In this document: piece by piece, positions 37,096 to 45,968 of the stretch
How positions within the stretch are numbered: position 1 is the first letter of the stretch
Layout of the letters: each line of letters opens with the position of its first letter
From: Alkalimonas collagenimarina
GTDB lineage: Bacteria; Pseudomonadota; Gammaproteobacteria; Enterobacterales; Alteromonadaceae
Direction: 5' to 3'
Assembly: GCF_030717845.1 (NCBI RefSeq)
Contig: NZ_JAUZVZ010000012.1
Span: 1-64,000 of the forward strand
DNA: 64,000 nucleotides
The notes under the pieces: model-generated
Database searches by the model: none
What the model was told of the DNA's origin: nothing
The model's input: the letters and a program-made list of their open reading frames with translations, nothing else
Position numbers and translations under genes: made by a program

Positions 37096-38958
37096 ATGGT
37101 ACTGCGCATTGTGAATTCCAGCAAACAAAAGCCATTCCTTCTTTTAAGCCTGCTTGCCTTGTTTTTGATAGGTTGTGCCCAGCAAGCACCTCAGGTCTCT
37201 GCTCCCGTTGCTACCCCAGAGCCTGATATCGAACTGATTCCGGATGACAGCGGCAAAACCGCTCGAGAATGGATGCAGGAGGCACGCCAGCAGCAAGGTC
37301 AATCACAACAAGAAACATTATTGAACGCCATAACGGCGGCATTGAATGAACAAAACCCCCGGTTAGCACTAGCCATTAGCGATGAACTAAATCGTTTGGA
37401 TGAAGTGTGGCTGCAAGCCACGCTACCGGCATGGCAACTTCACGCTTTGGTCGATTTACGCCAGTACAGTCCTGCACAAAAACTGATTGAACAAACGCGA
37501 CTGAGTGCATTAGAGCCTTCGACTCAAGCCCATTATGCTATGCAAGCATCCCGCTTGTTTCGCCAGCTACAGCAGCCAGAAAAAGCAGCGCAGTGGTTAT
37601 TGCAGTGGGATGAACTCAGCACCAAGATGACCGCCGATGCCCAGCCTCAATGGCAGCTGTTGTGGCAACTACTGAACCAACTGGATGAATCACAGTTGCA
37701 AACGCTTATGGTCAATGCTGGTCCACGCACGGGAGCCTGGCTGCAATTGGCGTCGAACCTTCGCCCTGTGATTGGACAACCTGAGCAGGTGCAGCGACAA
37801 CTGCAGCAATGGCAACAACGTTACGGCCAGATGCCTGCACTGGATGTGTTACCGGATGATATTTTGCAACTCGGCGAGCTGACGCCGTTTCAACCCAAAC
37901 GGGTCGCCGTTTTACTGCCCATCCATGGCAATCTTCGGCCTCATGCCCAAGCCATTCAAAATGGCATGCTGGCGGCAGTGGCATCACAACCTGAGGTCGA
38001 GCTATTTTTCTTAGATAGTCAACTTGAGACTCAGCAGCTGCATAATGAGCTAACTGCACTCACTATCGATTTTGTCCTAGGCCCGTTACAGCGGAGCCGG
38101 GTCGATGCGATCCGGCAGCACGATGACTGGCATTGGCCCACTTTGTATTTAAACCAGCCTAGCCAACCAGGCTCGGCAGACTCAGAGAGCCCGGCGTTCT
38201 TTTTTAGCCTGAGTATGGATGATGAAGCCAGCCAAATGGCTGCCATGTTTCAACGACGGGACTACCAGCGCCCGGTGTTAATTCATGCGCAAAACCCCAC
38301 AGCTGAACGCATGGCTCAGCATTTTAGCCGGCAATGGCAAGGTTATGGCCATGATGCTCCTGAGTTATATAGTTTTCAGGCCAGAGATGAGTTGGAAGCT
38401 ATGGTTGCCCGTTTGCTTGAACTGGAACAAAGCCGACAACGACTCCGTCAGATCAGCCAGCTGATCCCGGGGGAGGTTGAATCTGATGTGCATAGCCGAC
38501 TCGATATTGATGCCGTGTATTTACTGGCGGATCCTACACAAACCAGACTGTTAAAACCTTTTTTGGATGTATCGGTGAGCCAAACTGCACCCAGTTTACC
38601 AGTTTATGCCAGCTCTCGAAGCCATAGCATTCAAGCCGATCGAACCGATCACCGGGATTTAGCGGGCCTGACCTTTACTGAAATGCCATGGATGCTCACT
38701 GTGCAACAAAGTGCTGAGTTACGGCGGCAATTTGATGTGCTTTATCCCGACCAGGATGAAGCATTGCAGCGTTTATTCGCTATGGGTTTTGATGCCGTGC
38801 AGCTGATCCCACAGTTGCGACAGCTGCAACATATTCCAGCGCTTCGCCATGCTGGTTTAACGGGTGAGCTCAGTGTCACACCAGAGGGACAGATCCAACG
38901 ACAACTTAGTTGGGCACGCTACAGCCAGCAAGCTCTACAAGCTGTTCAGGAGCCCTAA
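37096..38958 (+). CDS. lpoA: Penicillin-binding protein activator LpoA
   Basis: Outer membrane lipoprotein that reaches through the periplasm to activate PBP1a. The 620-residue protein has a lipoprotein signal with lipobox LIGC, giving a lipidated Cys27. The N-terminal half is TPR-like and helical (about 60-260). The C-terminal half (about 265-600) is a periplasmic-binding-protein-like domain starting PKRVAVLLPIHGNLRPHAQ. It starts the lpoA-yraN-diaA-dolP run, the conserved order in gammaproteobacteria. The ribosome binding site is weak. Confidence 0.94.
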   Translation: MVLRIVNSSKQKPFLLLSLLALFLIGCAQQAPQVSAPVATPEPDIELIPDDSGKTAREWMQEARQQQGQSQQETLLNAITAALNEQNPRLALAISDELNRLDEVWLQATLPAWQLHALVDLRQYSPAQKLIEQTRLSALEPSTQAHYAMQASRLFRQLQQPEKAAQWLLQWDELSTKMTADAQPQWQLLWQLLNQLDESQLQTLMVNAGPRTGAWLQLASNLRPVIGQPEQVQRQLQQWQQRYGQMPALDVLPDDILQLGELTPFQPKRVAVLLPIHGNLRPHAQAIQNGMLAAVASQPEVELFFLDSQLETQQLHNELTALTIDFVLGPLQRSRVDAIRQHDDWHWPTLYLNQPSQPGSADSESPAFFFSLSMDDEASQMAAMFQRRDYQRPVLIHAQNPTAERMAQHFSRQWQGYGHDAPELYSFQARDELEAMVARLLELEQSRQRLRQISQLIPGEVESDVHSRLDIDAVYLLADPTQTRLLKPFLDVSVSQTAPSLPVYASSRSHSIQADRTDHRDLAGLTFTEMPWMLTVQQSAELRRQFDVLYPDQDEALQRLFAMGFDAVQLIPQLRQLQHIPALRHAGLTGELSVTPEGQIQRQLSWARYSQQALQAVQEP

Positions 38959-38959
38959 T

Positions 38960-39310
38960 ATGGCGAATACGCTGGGCATTCGCTATGAGCAATTGGCAGA
39001 GCAGTTCTTGCAGCAACAGGGCTTGCAAAGCCAGGAGCAGAACTTTAGCTGCAAACTTGGTGAAATTGATTTAATCATGCGAGATGGGCCCTGCTTAATT
39101 TTTGTTGAGGTAAAGTACCGCGCTTCAAATGCTTTTGGTGGCGCGATAGCAGCGGTCAGTCAACGGCAACAACAAAAGCTGCTACGGACAGCACAATTGT
39201 ATTTACAGCGCAGCAAACATCAGGGACCATGCCGTTTTGATGTGGTAGCGATATCTGGCCAGGAGCCTTATGATTTTAACTGGATCCAAAGCGCCATTCA
39301 GGCAAGATAA
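38960..39310 (+). CDS. yraN: YraN family (UPF0102) protein
   Basis: A 116-residue member of the UPF0102 restriction-endonuclease-like fold. The core motif GEIDLIMRDGPCLIFVEVKYR contains the Asp, Glu and Lys residues of a PD-(D/E)xK nuclease site. The N-terminus GIRYEQLAEQFLQQQGL is also typical. The cellular role is not established. The correct start is ATG 38960, one base after the lpoA stop; upstream in-frame codons are within lpoA. Confidence 0.94.
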   Translation: MANTLGIRYEQLAEQFLQQQGLQSQEQNFSCKLGEIDLIMRDGPCLIFVEVKYRASNAFGGAIAAVSQRQQQKLLRTAQLYLQRSKHQGPCRFDVVAISGQEPYDFNWIQSAIQAR

Positions 39311-39336
39311 CATACCGAACACTTACAGGACTTGCG

Positions 39337-39924
39337 ATGCAGGATAAAATCCGCCAGCTCTTTAGCGAAAATATTCAAACCATGATTGCCACCAGTGAAG
39401 TCATGGCAGGCCCCATTGAGCAAGCCGCATTTCGTATTGTTAGCAGCCTGATTGAAGGCGGAAAAGTGATTTGTTGTGGCGATGGTGCCACGGCTGGCCT
39501 GGCCCAACACTTTGCTCAACTGCTACTGGACCAGTATGAAACCGAGCGCCCTTGCCTACCAGCTTTTGCCTTGCATCAAGATCAGTCTAGTTTGAGCCCC
39601 AGCCCGACTACCAATACCGATTATTTTGCCCGTCAGGTGAAAGCACTTGGACAAAAAGGCGATATTTTGTTGGTTATTTCACTGCGTGGTGAAGAACAAA
39701 GCCTGATTAAAGCGGTCGAAGCAGCACTGACCTGTGATATGAGTATTGTTGCTTTAACGGTAGAAGGCAGTGATGAACTCTCTGGTTTGCTCAATGCTCA
39801 GGATACTGAATTACGAGTCCCCGCGCATCGCAATGCCCGGGTTTACGAGTGCTATGCGTTTTTATTGCATTGCTTATGCGAACTCATTGAAATGAGTCTT
39901 TTCCCACAACAGGGTGAGTTATGA
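39337..39924 (+). CDS. diaA: DnaA initiator-associating protein DiaA
   Basis: A 195-residue SIS-domain protein. DiaA tetramers bind DnaA and promote its assembly at oriC. Features are the N-terminal helix IRQLFSENIQTMIATSEVM, the SIS nucleotide-sugar loop VICCGDGATAGLAQHFAQLLL, and GDILLVISLRGEEQSLIKAVE. It resembles sedoheptulose-7-phosphate isomerase GmhA, but the length and position in the yraN-dolP cluster indicate DiaA. Its stop overlaps the dolP start (ATGA). Confidence 0.92.
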   Translation: MQDKIRQLFSENIQTMIATSEVMAGPIEQAAFRIVSSLIEGGKVICCGDGATAGLAQHFAQLLLDQYETERPCLPAFALHQDQSSLSPSPTTNTDYFARQVKALGQKGDILLVISLRGEEQSLIKAVEAALTCDMSIVALTVEGSDELSGLLNAQDTELRVPAHRNARVYECYAFLLHCLCELIEMSLFPQQGEL

Positions 39925-40487
39925 AACAACAACGTTTACTGATCGTTTTGGTTAGCATGGCTTTACTGCAAGGCTGTGCTGCAGCAGTGGTGGCAGGTGG
40001 CGCCACCGCGGTAGTTGCCGCTCAGGATCGCCGTACCATCGGCTATCAAATTGATGATAAAGGCATTAGCCTGCGAGCAAACCAGCAGTTTGCCGAGGCA
40101 GGTTTAAATGAGCAGGGACGGATCAATGTAGTCAGCTACAATGGTGTTGTGTTGTTAACAGGTCAAGTTGAATCAGAACAAGTACGTCAGCAAGCAGGTC
40201 GTATTGCCAGAGATTTGCAAAGTGTGCGCGATCTGCATAATCAAATCCGTGTGGGATCCCCCATCTCATTATCGACCCGAAGTCGCGATAGCTGGATCAC
40301 CACCCGGGTGAAGTCTACCTTGCTGGCCGACGGCGACATCAGTGGCCTCAATATTAAAGTTGTGACCGAAAACGGCGAAGTCTTCTTAATGGGATTAGCC
40401 ACCGCAGCTGAAGCCGATAAAGCGGTTGAAATTGCCCGACATGTAGATGGCGTACAGCGCGTAGTCAGAGCCTTCGAGCTGCAGTAA
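39921..40487 (+). CDS. dolP: Division and outer membrane stress lipoprotein DolP (YraP)
   Basis: A 188-residue outer membrane lipoprotein with lipobox LLQGC (Cys19) and two BON domains: about 45-112 (INVVSYNGVVLLTGQVESE) and about 115-188 (ITTRVKSTLLADGD, then VVTENGEVFLMGLAT). DolP supports outer membrane integrity and localises to division sites in E. coli. It is the last gene of the lpoA run and ends 15 bases from the convergent DUF599 gene. Confidence 0.94.
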   Translation: MKQQRLLIVLVSMALLQGCAAAVVAGGATAVVAAQDRRTIGYQIDDKGISLRANQQFAEAGLNEQGRINVVSYNGVVLLTGQVESEQVRQQAGRIARDLQSVRDLHNQIRVGSPISLSTRSRDSWITTRVKSTLLADGDISGLNIKVVTENGEVFLMGLATAAEADKAVEIARHVDGVQRVVRAFELQ

Positions 40488-40502
40488 AGCGCAAAGTTGC
40501 AC

Positions 40503-41183
40503 TCAACAATCCCTAAGTGCATGCAACACTTTGGAATGAAACTCACGTTGTTTCATCACCAGCATCACGATCACAGTAGCTGCCATAAAAAGTAATGGGT
40601 CAATAAACCAGGCCAAAGCCGCCAGTGAAAAGTACATACTGCGCAGGCCATAGTTAAATGAGTGGCCGGCCTGGTCAATCACTTTGGCTGCGCGGATGGC
40701 ATAAGCCTCGCGATCAGCATCCTCCATCTTCCGGCCATCAGGAGCCGCCCCTATCAGTACCCCACCAAAACCGTACTGTCGCAGAGACCAGGTAAACTGA
40801 AAGAAAGCAAACACATAAATCAGCGCAATACATAGTAATTTAAGCTGTAAAGACACCTCAGCGTCACGGCTCCACGGTAATACATTGCTCAGCACCACAC
40901 TGATTTTATCCGCTGATGCCAAAGCTGTTAATAAGCCCGCCAGCACCAATAGGCTGCTGGAGGCAAAAAAGCTGACGTTGCGCTCTAAGGTCGACAGCAA
41001 GCCGACATCGGCCATTTTATTTTCCCGACAGAGCATTTGCTGCATCCAGTCATTACGCTTGCGGCGCAGTTCAAACGACAAGCAACTCACCGTCTTGGCA
41101 CGGCGCTTGGCAACCAATGTATATCCCACCCAGATGGTCAGAAACCACAGCACTGCAATCACATCAAACCAGCCCGTCATCAT
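40503..41183 (-). CDS. DUF599 family membrane protein
   Basis: A 226-residue protein with four membrane segments (about 5-22, 70-90, 112-132 and 182-208). It has the family patterns RRNDWM-like (KRNDWMQQML) and the AGHSFNYGLRSMYFSLAALA stretch before the last helix. DUF599 has no known function; it is an integral inner membrane family common in proteobacteria. It is convergent with dolP. The start is ATG 41183, with a second ATG one codon later. Confidence 0.85.
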   Translation of the reverse strand: MMTGWFDVIAVLWFLTIWVGYTLVAKRRAKTVSCLSFELRRKRNDWMQQMLCRENKMADVGLLSTLERNVSFFASSSLLVLAGLLTALASADKISVVLSNVLPWSRDAEVSLQLKLLCIALIYVFAFFQFTWSLRQYGFGGVLIGAAPDGRKMEDADREAYAIRAAKVIDQAGHSFNYGLRSMYFSLAALAWFIDPLLFMAATVIVMLVMKQREFHSKVLHALRDC

Positions 41184-41217
41184 CGCTAATCCTTTTTTAC
41201 TCCGCCCACATCCTTAT

Positions 41218-41257
41218 AGCATAACGGCTGACTTAACAGCCAGCCGTTATGCTTTGT
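41218..41257. terminator. Strong hairpin terminator after the TonB receptor gene
   Basis: AGCATAACGGCTG and CAGCCGTTATGCT make a perfect 13-bp stem with a 10-base loop. A T-rich tail follows on the plus side. It lies between the 3' end of the receptor gene (minus) and the DUF599 promoter. Confidence 0.7.
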
Positions 41258-41301
41258 TTTGAAGGAGATATCCTCGCCGAAGTGACTGGTAAGGTCGCGT
41301 T

Positions 41302-43362
41302 TTAAAAAGTAACGCGAACGCCCAAGGTCAGATTACGTCCCGGCAAAGGTGCATCTTCTTTAATAAAGGAGCTATGTACAAAGGCCAGTTGATTGGTGAC
41401 ATTTTGCGCTTTGGCAAACGCCATCATATCCAATTGCTGCCAGTGAAAATGGTAATTCAAGTTGGCTTCAAACAAGGTATAACCCGGTGTTTCTGTTTCA
41501 TTGTCGCCTACTTTGTCCTGCTTGCCATGATGGGTCATACCGAGTTGCGCCGTCCAATCATCTGCGCTGAACTGGTATTCAGCACCGACCCGATAGGCCG
41601 GAATCCGAGGTAAGTTGCTGCCATCTGCTAAACGAGCCCTTACCGTATCGGCCAAGACACTGATTTGATGATCCGGTGCAAAACGCCAGGTGATGCTGCC
41701 TTCAGCACCATGAATTTTTGCGTCTTGCTGGGTGTATTGGTAAGCATCAAAGCCTGAAAACTCAACGCCGAGGTTACGTAAATAGGCGAAATCATCGACC
41801 CGGTTGTAAAACAGATTCAACTGATAACTGATATCGGTCCACTGGCCGCGCAAACCTAAATCCACATTATTGGCCCGCTCGGCTTTTGATAAGCTGGCAT
41901 CGCTGATGATCTGCAAGTCATTGCCCTGTTGAGTCACCTGATAAGCGGTACCTATTTCATACGAGCGGGTACCAACATGAATGCCATTGGCATACAGCTC
42001 GTTGGCAGCAGGTGCCCGTTCTGCCTGGCTAAAGGCTGCTGTCAGCTGATGCTGGTCATCCAATTGATAGACGGCCCCCACCGACCAACTGAATAAATTA
42101 AACGGGTCGCGAATGGCCTGGCTACCCAGACTGTCGGTAACGTCATCAGCTTGCTGCACCAATCGCTCCAACCGAGCACCAAACTCAGCTGTGAAGCGGC
42201 CAAAGTTACGCTCCTGCAACACGAAAACAGCATGGCTGTCGGTATCGGTGCTGGGCGTAAAGGCTTCTTCCCCCTCGGCACTATAATCACGCACATAGCC
42301 ATGATAACCGACGATGCCGCGCCAGCCGCCATCCAGAACATAGGTCGCTGTTAAGCGCGCTTCCAGCACCTTACTGGTGAACTCTGTTTCTACCTCGCCA
42401 TCGTCAATTTCGGCATGATCGTAATCGGTAAAGGCCAGATCAGCAGTAAAACGTTCCCACAATGGATGCTGAGGATTGTATTCCATCGCCACAGCAACCC
42501 GTTGCTGGTTCAGCTGAATAAATTCGCCGTCTTCATCGCCATCACCCGGTGCAGCAGGCCCTTCTGGCAAGCCATACTCGCTGCTGATGTAACCATAACT
42601 GACCCCGACAAAGCCCCAGTCCTGTACCTTACTTAACCCCAGATTCAGGGCCTGATGATCAGACCAGGAGTTGGCCAGCCGCTTGCTGCTGTCACCGTCT
42701 TCGTTGCTGTATTCAGGCACCCTGTATTCGTTGCTTTTACGGGCATAACCATCGGCATGAAACGCCAGTGCATCAGAGCCGCTGTCGTGGGCAAAGGCCA
42801 GCGAGCGTTCGGCTCCGGCACTGTTTAACCGGCCCTGTAATACCGTTTCAGCCTGCTCAACCCGTTGCTGTGGAATACGGTTATCCACCACATTGATCAC
42901 ACCACCAATAGCGCCACTGCCATACAACAAGGTCGCCGGGCCACGCAGTACTTCAATTTGCTGTGCGGTAATAGCATCGGCCGTAATGGCATGATCCGGT
43001 CCTTCCCGCGACACATCGCCGGTACCTATGCCATTGTGGATCACTTGCACCCGGGCGCCGTCCAAACCACGGATCACCGGGCTGGATGCCACCGGGCCAA
43101 AATAATTGCCGTGCACGCCGGGTTCATGCTTCAACGTTTCACCAATACTGACTTCAGAGCGGCGTACCAGCTCATCGCCACTTAACACCGACACCGGACC
43201 AGCCATTTCCACCACATCCCGGCGCAAACCGGACGCCCGCACCTCTATGCGCTCGACCTGTCGGGCCTCATCTTGCAATGTCGTATCTGTGACCTCATCG
43301 GCCAGTACCTGGGTACTCAAAGCAGCCAGAATCGCTGCATGGATGGTCGTCAATCGAAACAT
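41302..43362 (-). CDS. znuD: TonB-dependent outer membrane receptor, ZnuD-like, probable zinc uptake
   Basis: A 686-residue TonB-dependent receptor: signal peptide (about 1-21), a plug domain with SIGETLKHEPGVHGNYFGP, VIRGLDGARVQVIHNGIG and EVLRGPATLLYGSGAIGGVI, then a 22-strand barrel ending GRNLTLGVRVTF. The plug matches the ZnuD subgroup. A perfect Zur-like palindrome in the shared upstream region with folE2 supports zinc. The barrel lacks the His-rich loops of neisserial ZnuD, so zinc as substrate remains an inference. I start at ATG 43362 after an AGGGAAC site; an ATG at 43428 is too far upstream. Confidence 0.82.
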   Translation of the reverse strand: MFRLTTIHAAILAALSTQVLADEVTDTTLQDEARQVERIEVRASGLRRDVVEMAGPVSVLSGDELVRRSEVSIGETLKHEPGVHGNYFGPVASSPVIRGLDGARVQVIHNGIGTGDVSREGPDHAITADAITAQQIEVLRGPATLLYGSGAIGGVINVVDNRIPQQRVEQAETVLQGRLNSAGAERSLAFAHDSGSDALAFHADGYARKSNEYRVPEYSNEDGDSSKRLANSWSDHQALNLGLSKVQDWGFVGVSYGYISSEYGLPEGPAAPGDGDEDGEFIQLNQQRVAVAMEYNPQHPLWERFTADLAFTDYDHAEIDDGEVETEFTSKVLEARLTATYVLDGGWRGIVGYHGYVRDYSAEGEEAFTPSTDTDSHAVFVLQERNFGRFTAEFGARLERLVQQADDVTDSLGSQAIRDPFNLFSWSVGAVYQLDDQHQLTAAFSQAERAPAANELYANGIHVGTRSYEIGTAYQVTQQGNDLQIISDASLSKAERANNVDLGLRGQWTDISYQLNLFYNRVDDFAYLRNLGVEFSGFDAYQYTQQDAKIHGAEGSITWRFAPDHQISVLADTVRARLADGSNLPRIPAYRVGAEYQFSADDWTAQLGMTHHGKQDKVGDNETETPGYTLFEANLNYHFHWQQLDMMAFAKAQNVTNQLAFVHSSFIKEDAPLPGRNLTLGVRVTF

Positions 43363-43463
43363 GGTTGTTCCCTGTAACTGAACTTTAAAAATTGCGCACA
43401 TGCTAGGTAGTTCTTCTTTTTGATGCAAGGCATGGTAGAAATTTTCGCGGTGAAAGGAGAATT

Positions 43464-43484
43464 AAATGTGATAGTATCACATTT
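43464..43484. promoter_or_regulatory. Zur box between znuD-like gene and folE2
   Basis: AAATGTGATA and its exact reverse complement TATCACATTT flank a central G, a perfect 21-bp palindrome of the type recognised by gammaproteobacterial Zur. It lies 101 bases before the receptor start and 34 before folE2, so one site can repress both when zinc is sufficient. Confidence 0.8.
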
Positions 43485-43518
43485 TGACGCTCACTGACTA
43501 TACACCAAGGAGTCCACT

Positions 43519-44436
43519 ATGCTGCAGGCAACTCTGCCTGATATCACTACCGAAACCCAACCGGAGAGCACCACAGCGCTTAATGGTGTCGGCATGCATC
43601 AGATCGACTTGATGCTGTCTTTAGCCGATGACGGCGAGAATCTGCGGCTTCCCGCCAAGGCCAACATTGCCATCAACTTACCGGCAACTAGTATTCGCGG
43701 CATACATATGTCTCGGCTGTATCGACTGCTGAATGATTTCAGCGAACAGCAATTGTGTACCCCGGTCAACCTGCAATGCCTCCTGCAACAGCTGTTGCAC
43801 AGCCATCAGGATTGCCAAAGCGATCACATCAGCTTGTCACTGAGCTTTGAGCGTATGCGGAAACGACCAGCACTCATCACCACCGACTTGGCTGGCTGGC
43901 GCAGTTATCCGGTGCAGCTGAAGGCCAGCATACAGCCCGGCGGCTTCCTGCTTGTGATGACGGCAAAAGTGCAGTATTCCTCCACCTGCCCCTGCTCAGC
44001 TGCACTCAGTCGTCAATTGCTGCAACAAAAGTTTTTGGCCGACTTTTCCAGTAGCGAGCAATTGAGCAAAGGCGATGTGGCGAGCTGGTTGCAGCAGCAT
44101 GGCAGCTATGCCACGCCTCATAGCCAACGCAGCGAGGCCAGTATTGAGGTGCAACTGGCTGCTGATTCGGACCATTTCCCCATTAGCCACTTGATTGATC
44201 TGGCTGAGCAAACACTGGCCACACCGGTACAAACGGCTGTGAAACGGGCCGATGAGCAAGCATTCGCCAAACTTAATGGCCAGAACCTGATGTTTGTTGA
44301 AGATGCGGTCAGGCGCCTTCATACCAAGCTACAGCAAGAATTTCCGGCCTTTGCCATAGACGTCGCCCACCTTGAAAGCTTGCATCCACACGATGCCATC
44401 GCCCGGGTACGATACCCTGAGCAGGAATCATTATGA
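43519..44436 (+). CDS. folE2: GTP cyclohydrolase IB FolE2
   Basis: Converts GTP to dihydroneopterin triphosphate at the head of folate and queuosine synthesis. FolE2 replaces the zinc-dependent FolE when zinc is scarce because it can use other metals. The 305-residue protein has the family core ISLSLSFERMRKRPALITTD and the active-site STCPCS with Cys157 and Cys159. The position beside a Zur box and next to a dihydroorotase paralog and ZigA is the classical zinc-sparing context. The stop overlaps the next start (ATGA). Confidence 0.93.
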   Translation: MLQATLPDITTETQPESTTALNGVGMHQIDLMLSLADDGENLRLPAKANIAINLPATSIRGIHMSRLYRLLNDFSEQQLCTPVNLQCLLQQLLHSHQDCQSDHISLSLSFERMRKRPALITTDLAGWRSYPVQLKASIQPGGFLLVMTAKVQYSSTCPCSAALSRQLLQQKFLADFSSSEQLSKGDVASWLQQHGSYATPHSQRSEASIEVQLAADSDHFPISHLIDLAEQTLATPVQTAVKRADEQAFAKLNGQNLMFVEDAVRRLHTKLQQEFPAFAIDVAHLESLHPHDAIARVRYPEQESL

Positions 44437-45803
44437 CTGCACAACAATGGCTGAAACGTCTGACACATCAAGACGCCGATCTGATCATTCATGGCGCTGA
44501 GTTGGTGACTCCATCTGGTATCGTGCGCGAAAACATCGCCGTCATCGATGATCGTATTGCCGCCATTGGCACTGAGGGCTGGAGCTGCCAGTACAGGCTG
44601 GACGCCACCGGCTTGCACTTGCTGCCGGGGGTGATTGATACGCAGGTGCATTTTCGCGAGCCCGGTTTAACCCACAAGGAAGACATTGCCCTCGGCAGCA
44701 AAGGAGCGGTGCTAGGCGGTGTGACCGGATTTTTTGAAATGCCGAATACCAATCCGCTGACCTTATCGGCCGATTGCCTGCAAGCAAAGCTCGATAGTGC
44801 GGCCGAAAATAGCTATTGCAACTACGCATTTTACATAGGTGGCAGCGCGGCCAATCTGGGTCAGCTGGCTGAACTGGAGCAACTGCCGGGCTGCGCTGGC
44901 ATCAAAGTCTTTATGGGCAGCTCCTTCGGTGACTTATTAACCGAACAAGATGAGCTGCTACTAAAAATTTTGCACGATGGTCGCCGTCGGGTGGCGATTC
45001 ATGCCGAAGATGAAGCCCGCCTTCGGGAGCGTAAAGCACTCACTGCGGGTAAAGTAGAGAATCATCCTCTGTGGCGCGATGCCGAAAGCGCCCTGCTGGC
45101 TACCAAGCGCATCGTGGCTTTGGCTGAGCAAGCCAACCGCCCATTGCATATCCTGCATATATCCACCGCGGATGAAATGGCCTATCTGGCGGCTTTTAAA
45201 CACCGGGTGACGGTCGAAACGACTCCACATCATTTAACTCTGGTGGCGCCGGATTGCTATCAGCAACTGGGTAGCCTGGCGCAAATGAATCCGCCGGTGC
45301 GGGATCAGGCTCACCAGCAAGGATTATGGCAGGGCATCGCCGATGGCACCGTCGATGTGCTTGGCAGTGATCATGCACCCCATACGCTGGATGAAAAATC
45401 CCGCCCCTATCCTGACTCACCCAGCGGCATGACCGGCGTACAAACGCTGTTGCCAGTGATGCTGAACCATGTTGCCAAAGGCCGCCTCAGCTTGCAGCGA
45501 CTGGTGGATCTCACCAGCAGCAACCCGGCACGGGTTTTCGGTCTGGTCGGTAAAGGCCGGATTGCCGCCGGGTATGATGCCGATTTTACCCTAGTGGATA
45601 TAAAGGCCAAGCGAACCATCGACAACAGCTGGATTGCCAGCAAAGCAGGCTGGACGCCATATCATGGCGATACGGTCACAGGTTGGCCTATTGCCACCAT
45701 CATTGCTGGCCGGCTGGTCATGCATAGCGATGAATTACTCGGCCCACCACGCGGCAAGCCCTTTGTTTTTTCCGATATCCATAACAACAAGGAACCACGA
45801 TAA
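44433..45803 (+). CDS. pyrC: Dihydroorotase-like amidohydrolase, Zur-linked paralog
   Basis: A 456-residue class I dihydroorotase-type enzyme, expected to close carbamoyl aspartate to dihydroorotate in pyrimidine synthesis. Motifs: DTQVHFREPG, Lys158 for carboxylation in GIKVFMGSS, His190 in VAIHAEDE, His242 in LHISTAD, and Asp313 in GSDHAPH. The first histidine of the usual HxH pair is Gln71, so one metal ligand is missing. This gene corresponds in context to the Zur-regulated paralog called pyrQ in Pseudomonas aeruginosa. It is coupled to folE2 by ATGA and is probably a low-zinc substitute for the housekeeping enzyme. Confidence 0.85.
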   Translation: MTAQQWLKRLTHQDADLIIHGAELVTPSGIVRENIAVIDDRIAAIGTEGWSCQYRLDATGLHLLPGVIDTQVHFREPGLTHKEDIALGSKGAVLGGVTGFFEMPNTNPLTLSADCLQAKLDSAAENSYCNYAFYIGGSAANLGQLAELEQLPGCAGIKVFMGSSFGDLLTEQDELLLKILHDGRRRVAIHAEDEARLRERKALTAGKVENHPLWRDAESALLATKRIVALAEQANRPLHILHISTADEMAYLAAFKHRVTVETTPHHLTLVAPDCYQQLGSLAQMNPPVRDQAHQQGLWQGIADGTVDVLGSDHAPHTLDEKSRPYPDSPSGMTGVQTLLPVMLNHVAKGRLSLQRLVDLTSSNPARVFGLVGKGRIAAGYDADFTLVDIKAKRTIDNSWIASKAGWTPYHGDTVTGWPIATIIAGRLVMHSDELLGPPRGKPFVFSDIHNNKEPR

Positions 45804-45895
45804 AAAAAATCTCTGTTTTACCATCGACGCTGCTTGGCTTGAGTTTGGTGCTAAGCGCTGGCAATAAACAGCCAGCCGTCATCGAAACACGGTGA
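45800..45895 (+). pseudogene. Vestigial small secreted protein ORF with ATA in place of start codon
   Basis: An open frame of 31 codons overlaps the preceding stop: ATA then KKISVLPSTLLGLSLVLSAG and NKQPAVIETR. It looks like a signal peptide, and AAGGA lies eight bases before the ATA, where a ribosome binding site should be. A single change of ATA to ATG would make it a small exported or lipoprotein-like peptide. It may be a relic of a small gene in the zinc operon. Confidence 0.3.
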
Positions 45896-45900
45896 AAACT

Positions 45901-45922
45901 GCGGTAGACAGCCTTCTACCGC
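45901..45922 (+). terminator. Hairpin between dihydroorotase and zigA
   Basis: GCGGTAGA and TCTACCGC form a perfect 8-bp stem with a six-base loop. There is no T run, so it may be a weak terminator or a processing structure. It implies that zigA can be transcribed separately. Confidence 0.4.
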
Positions 45923-45968
45923 ATGCTACAATTGATACGTTATACCATTACAAATACTGGAGTGTTGT

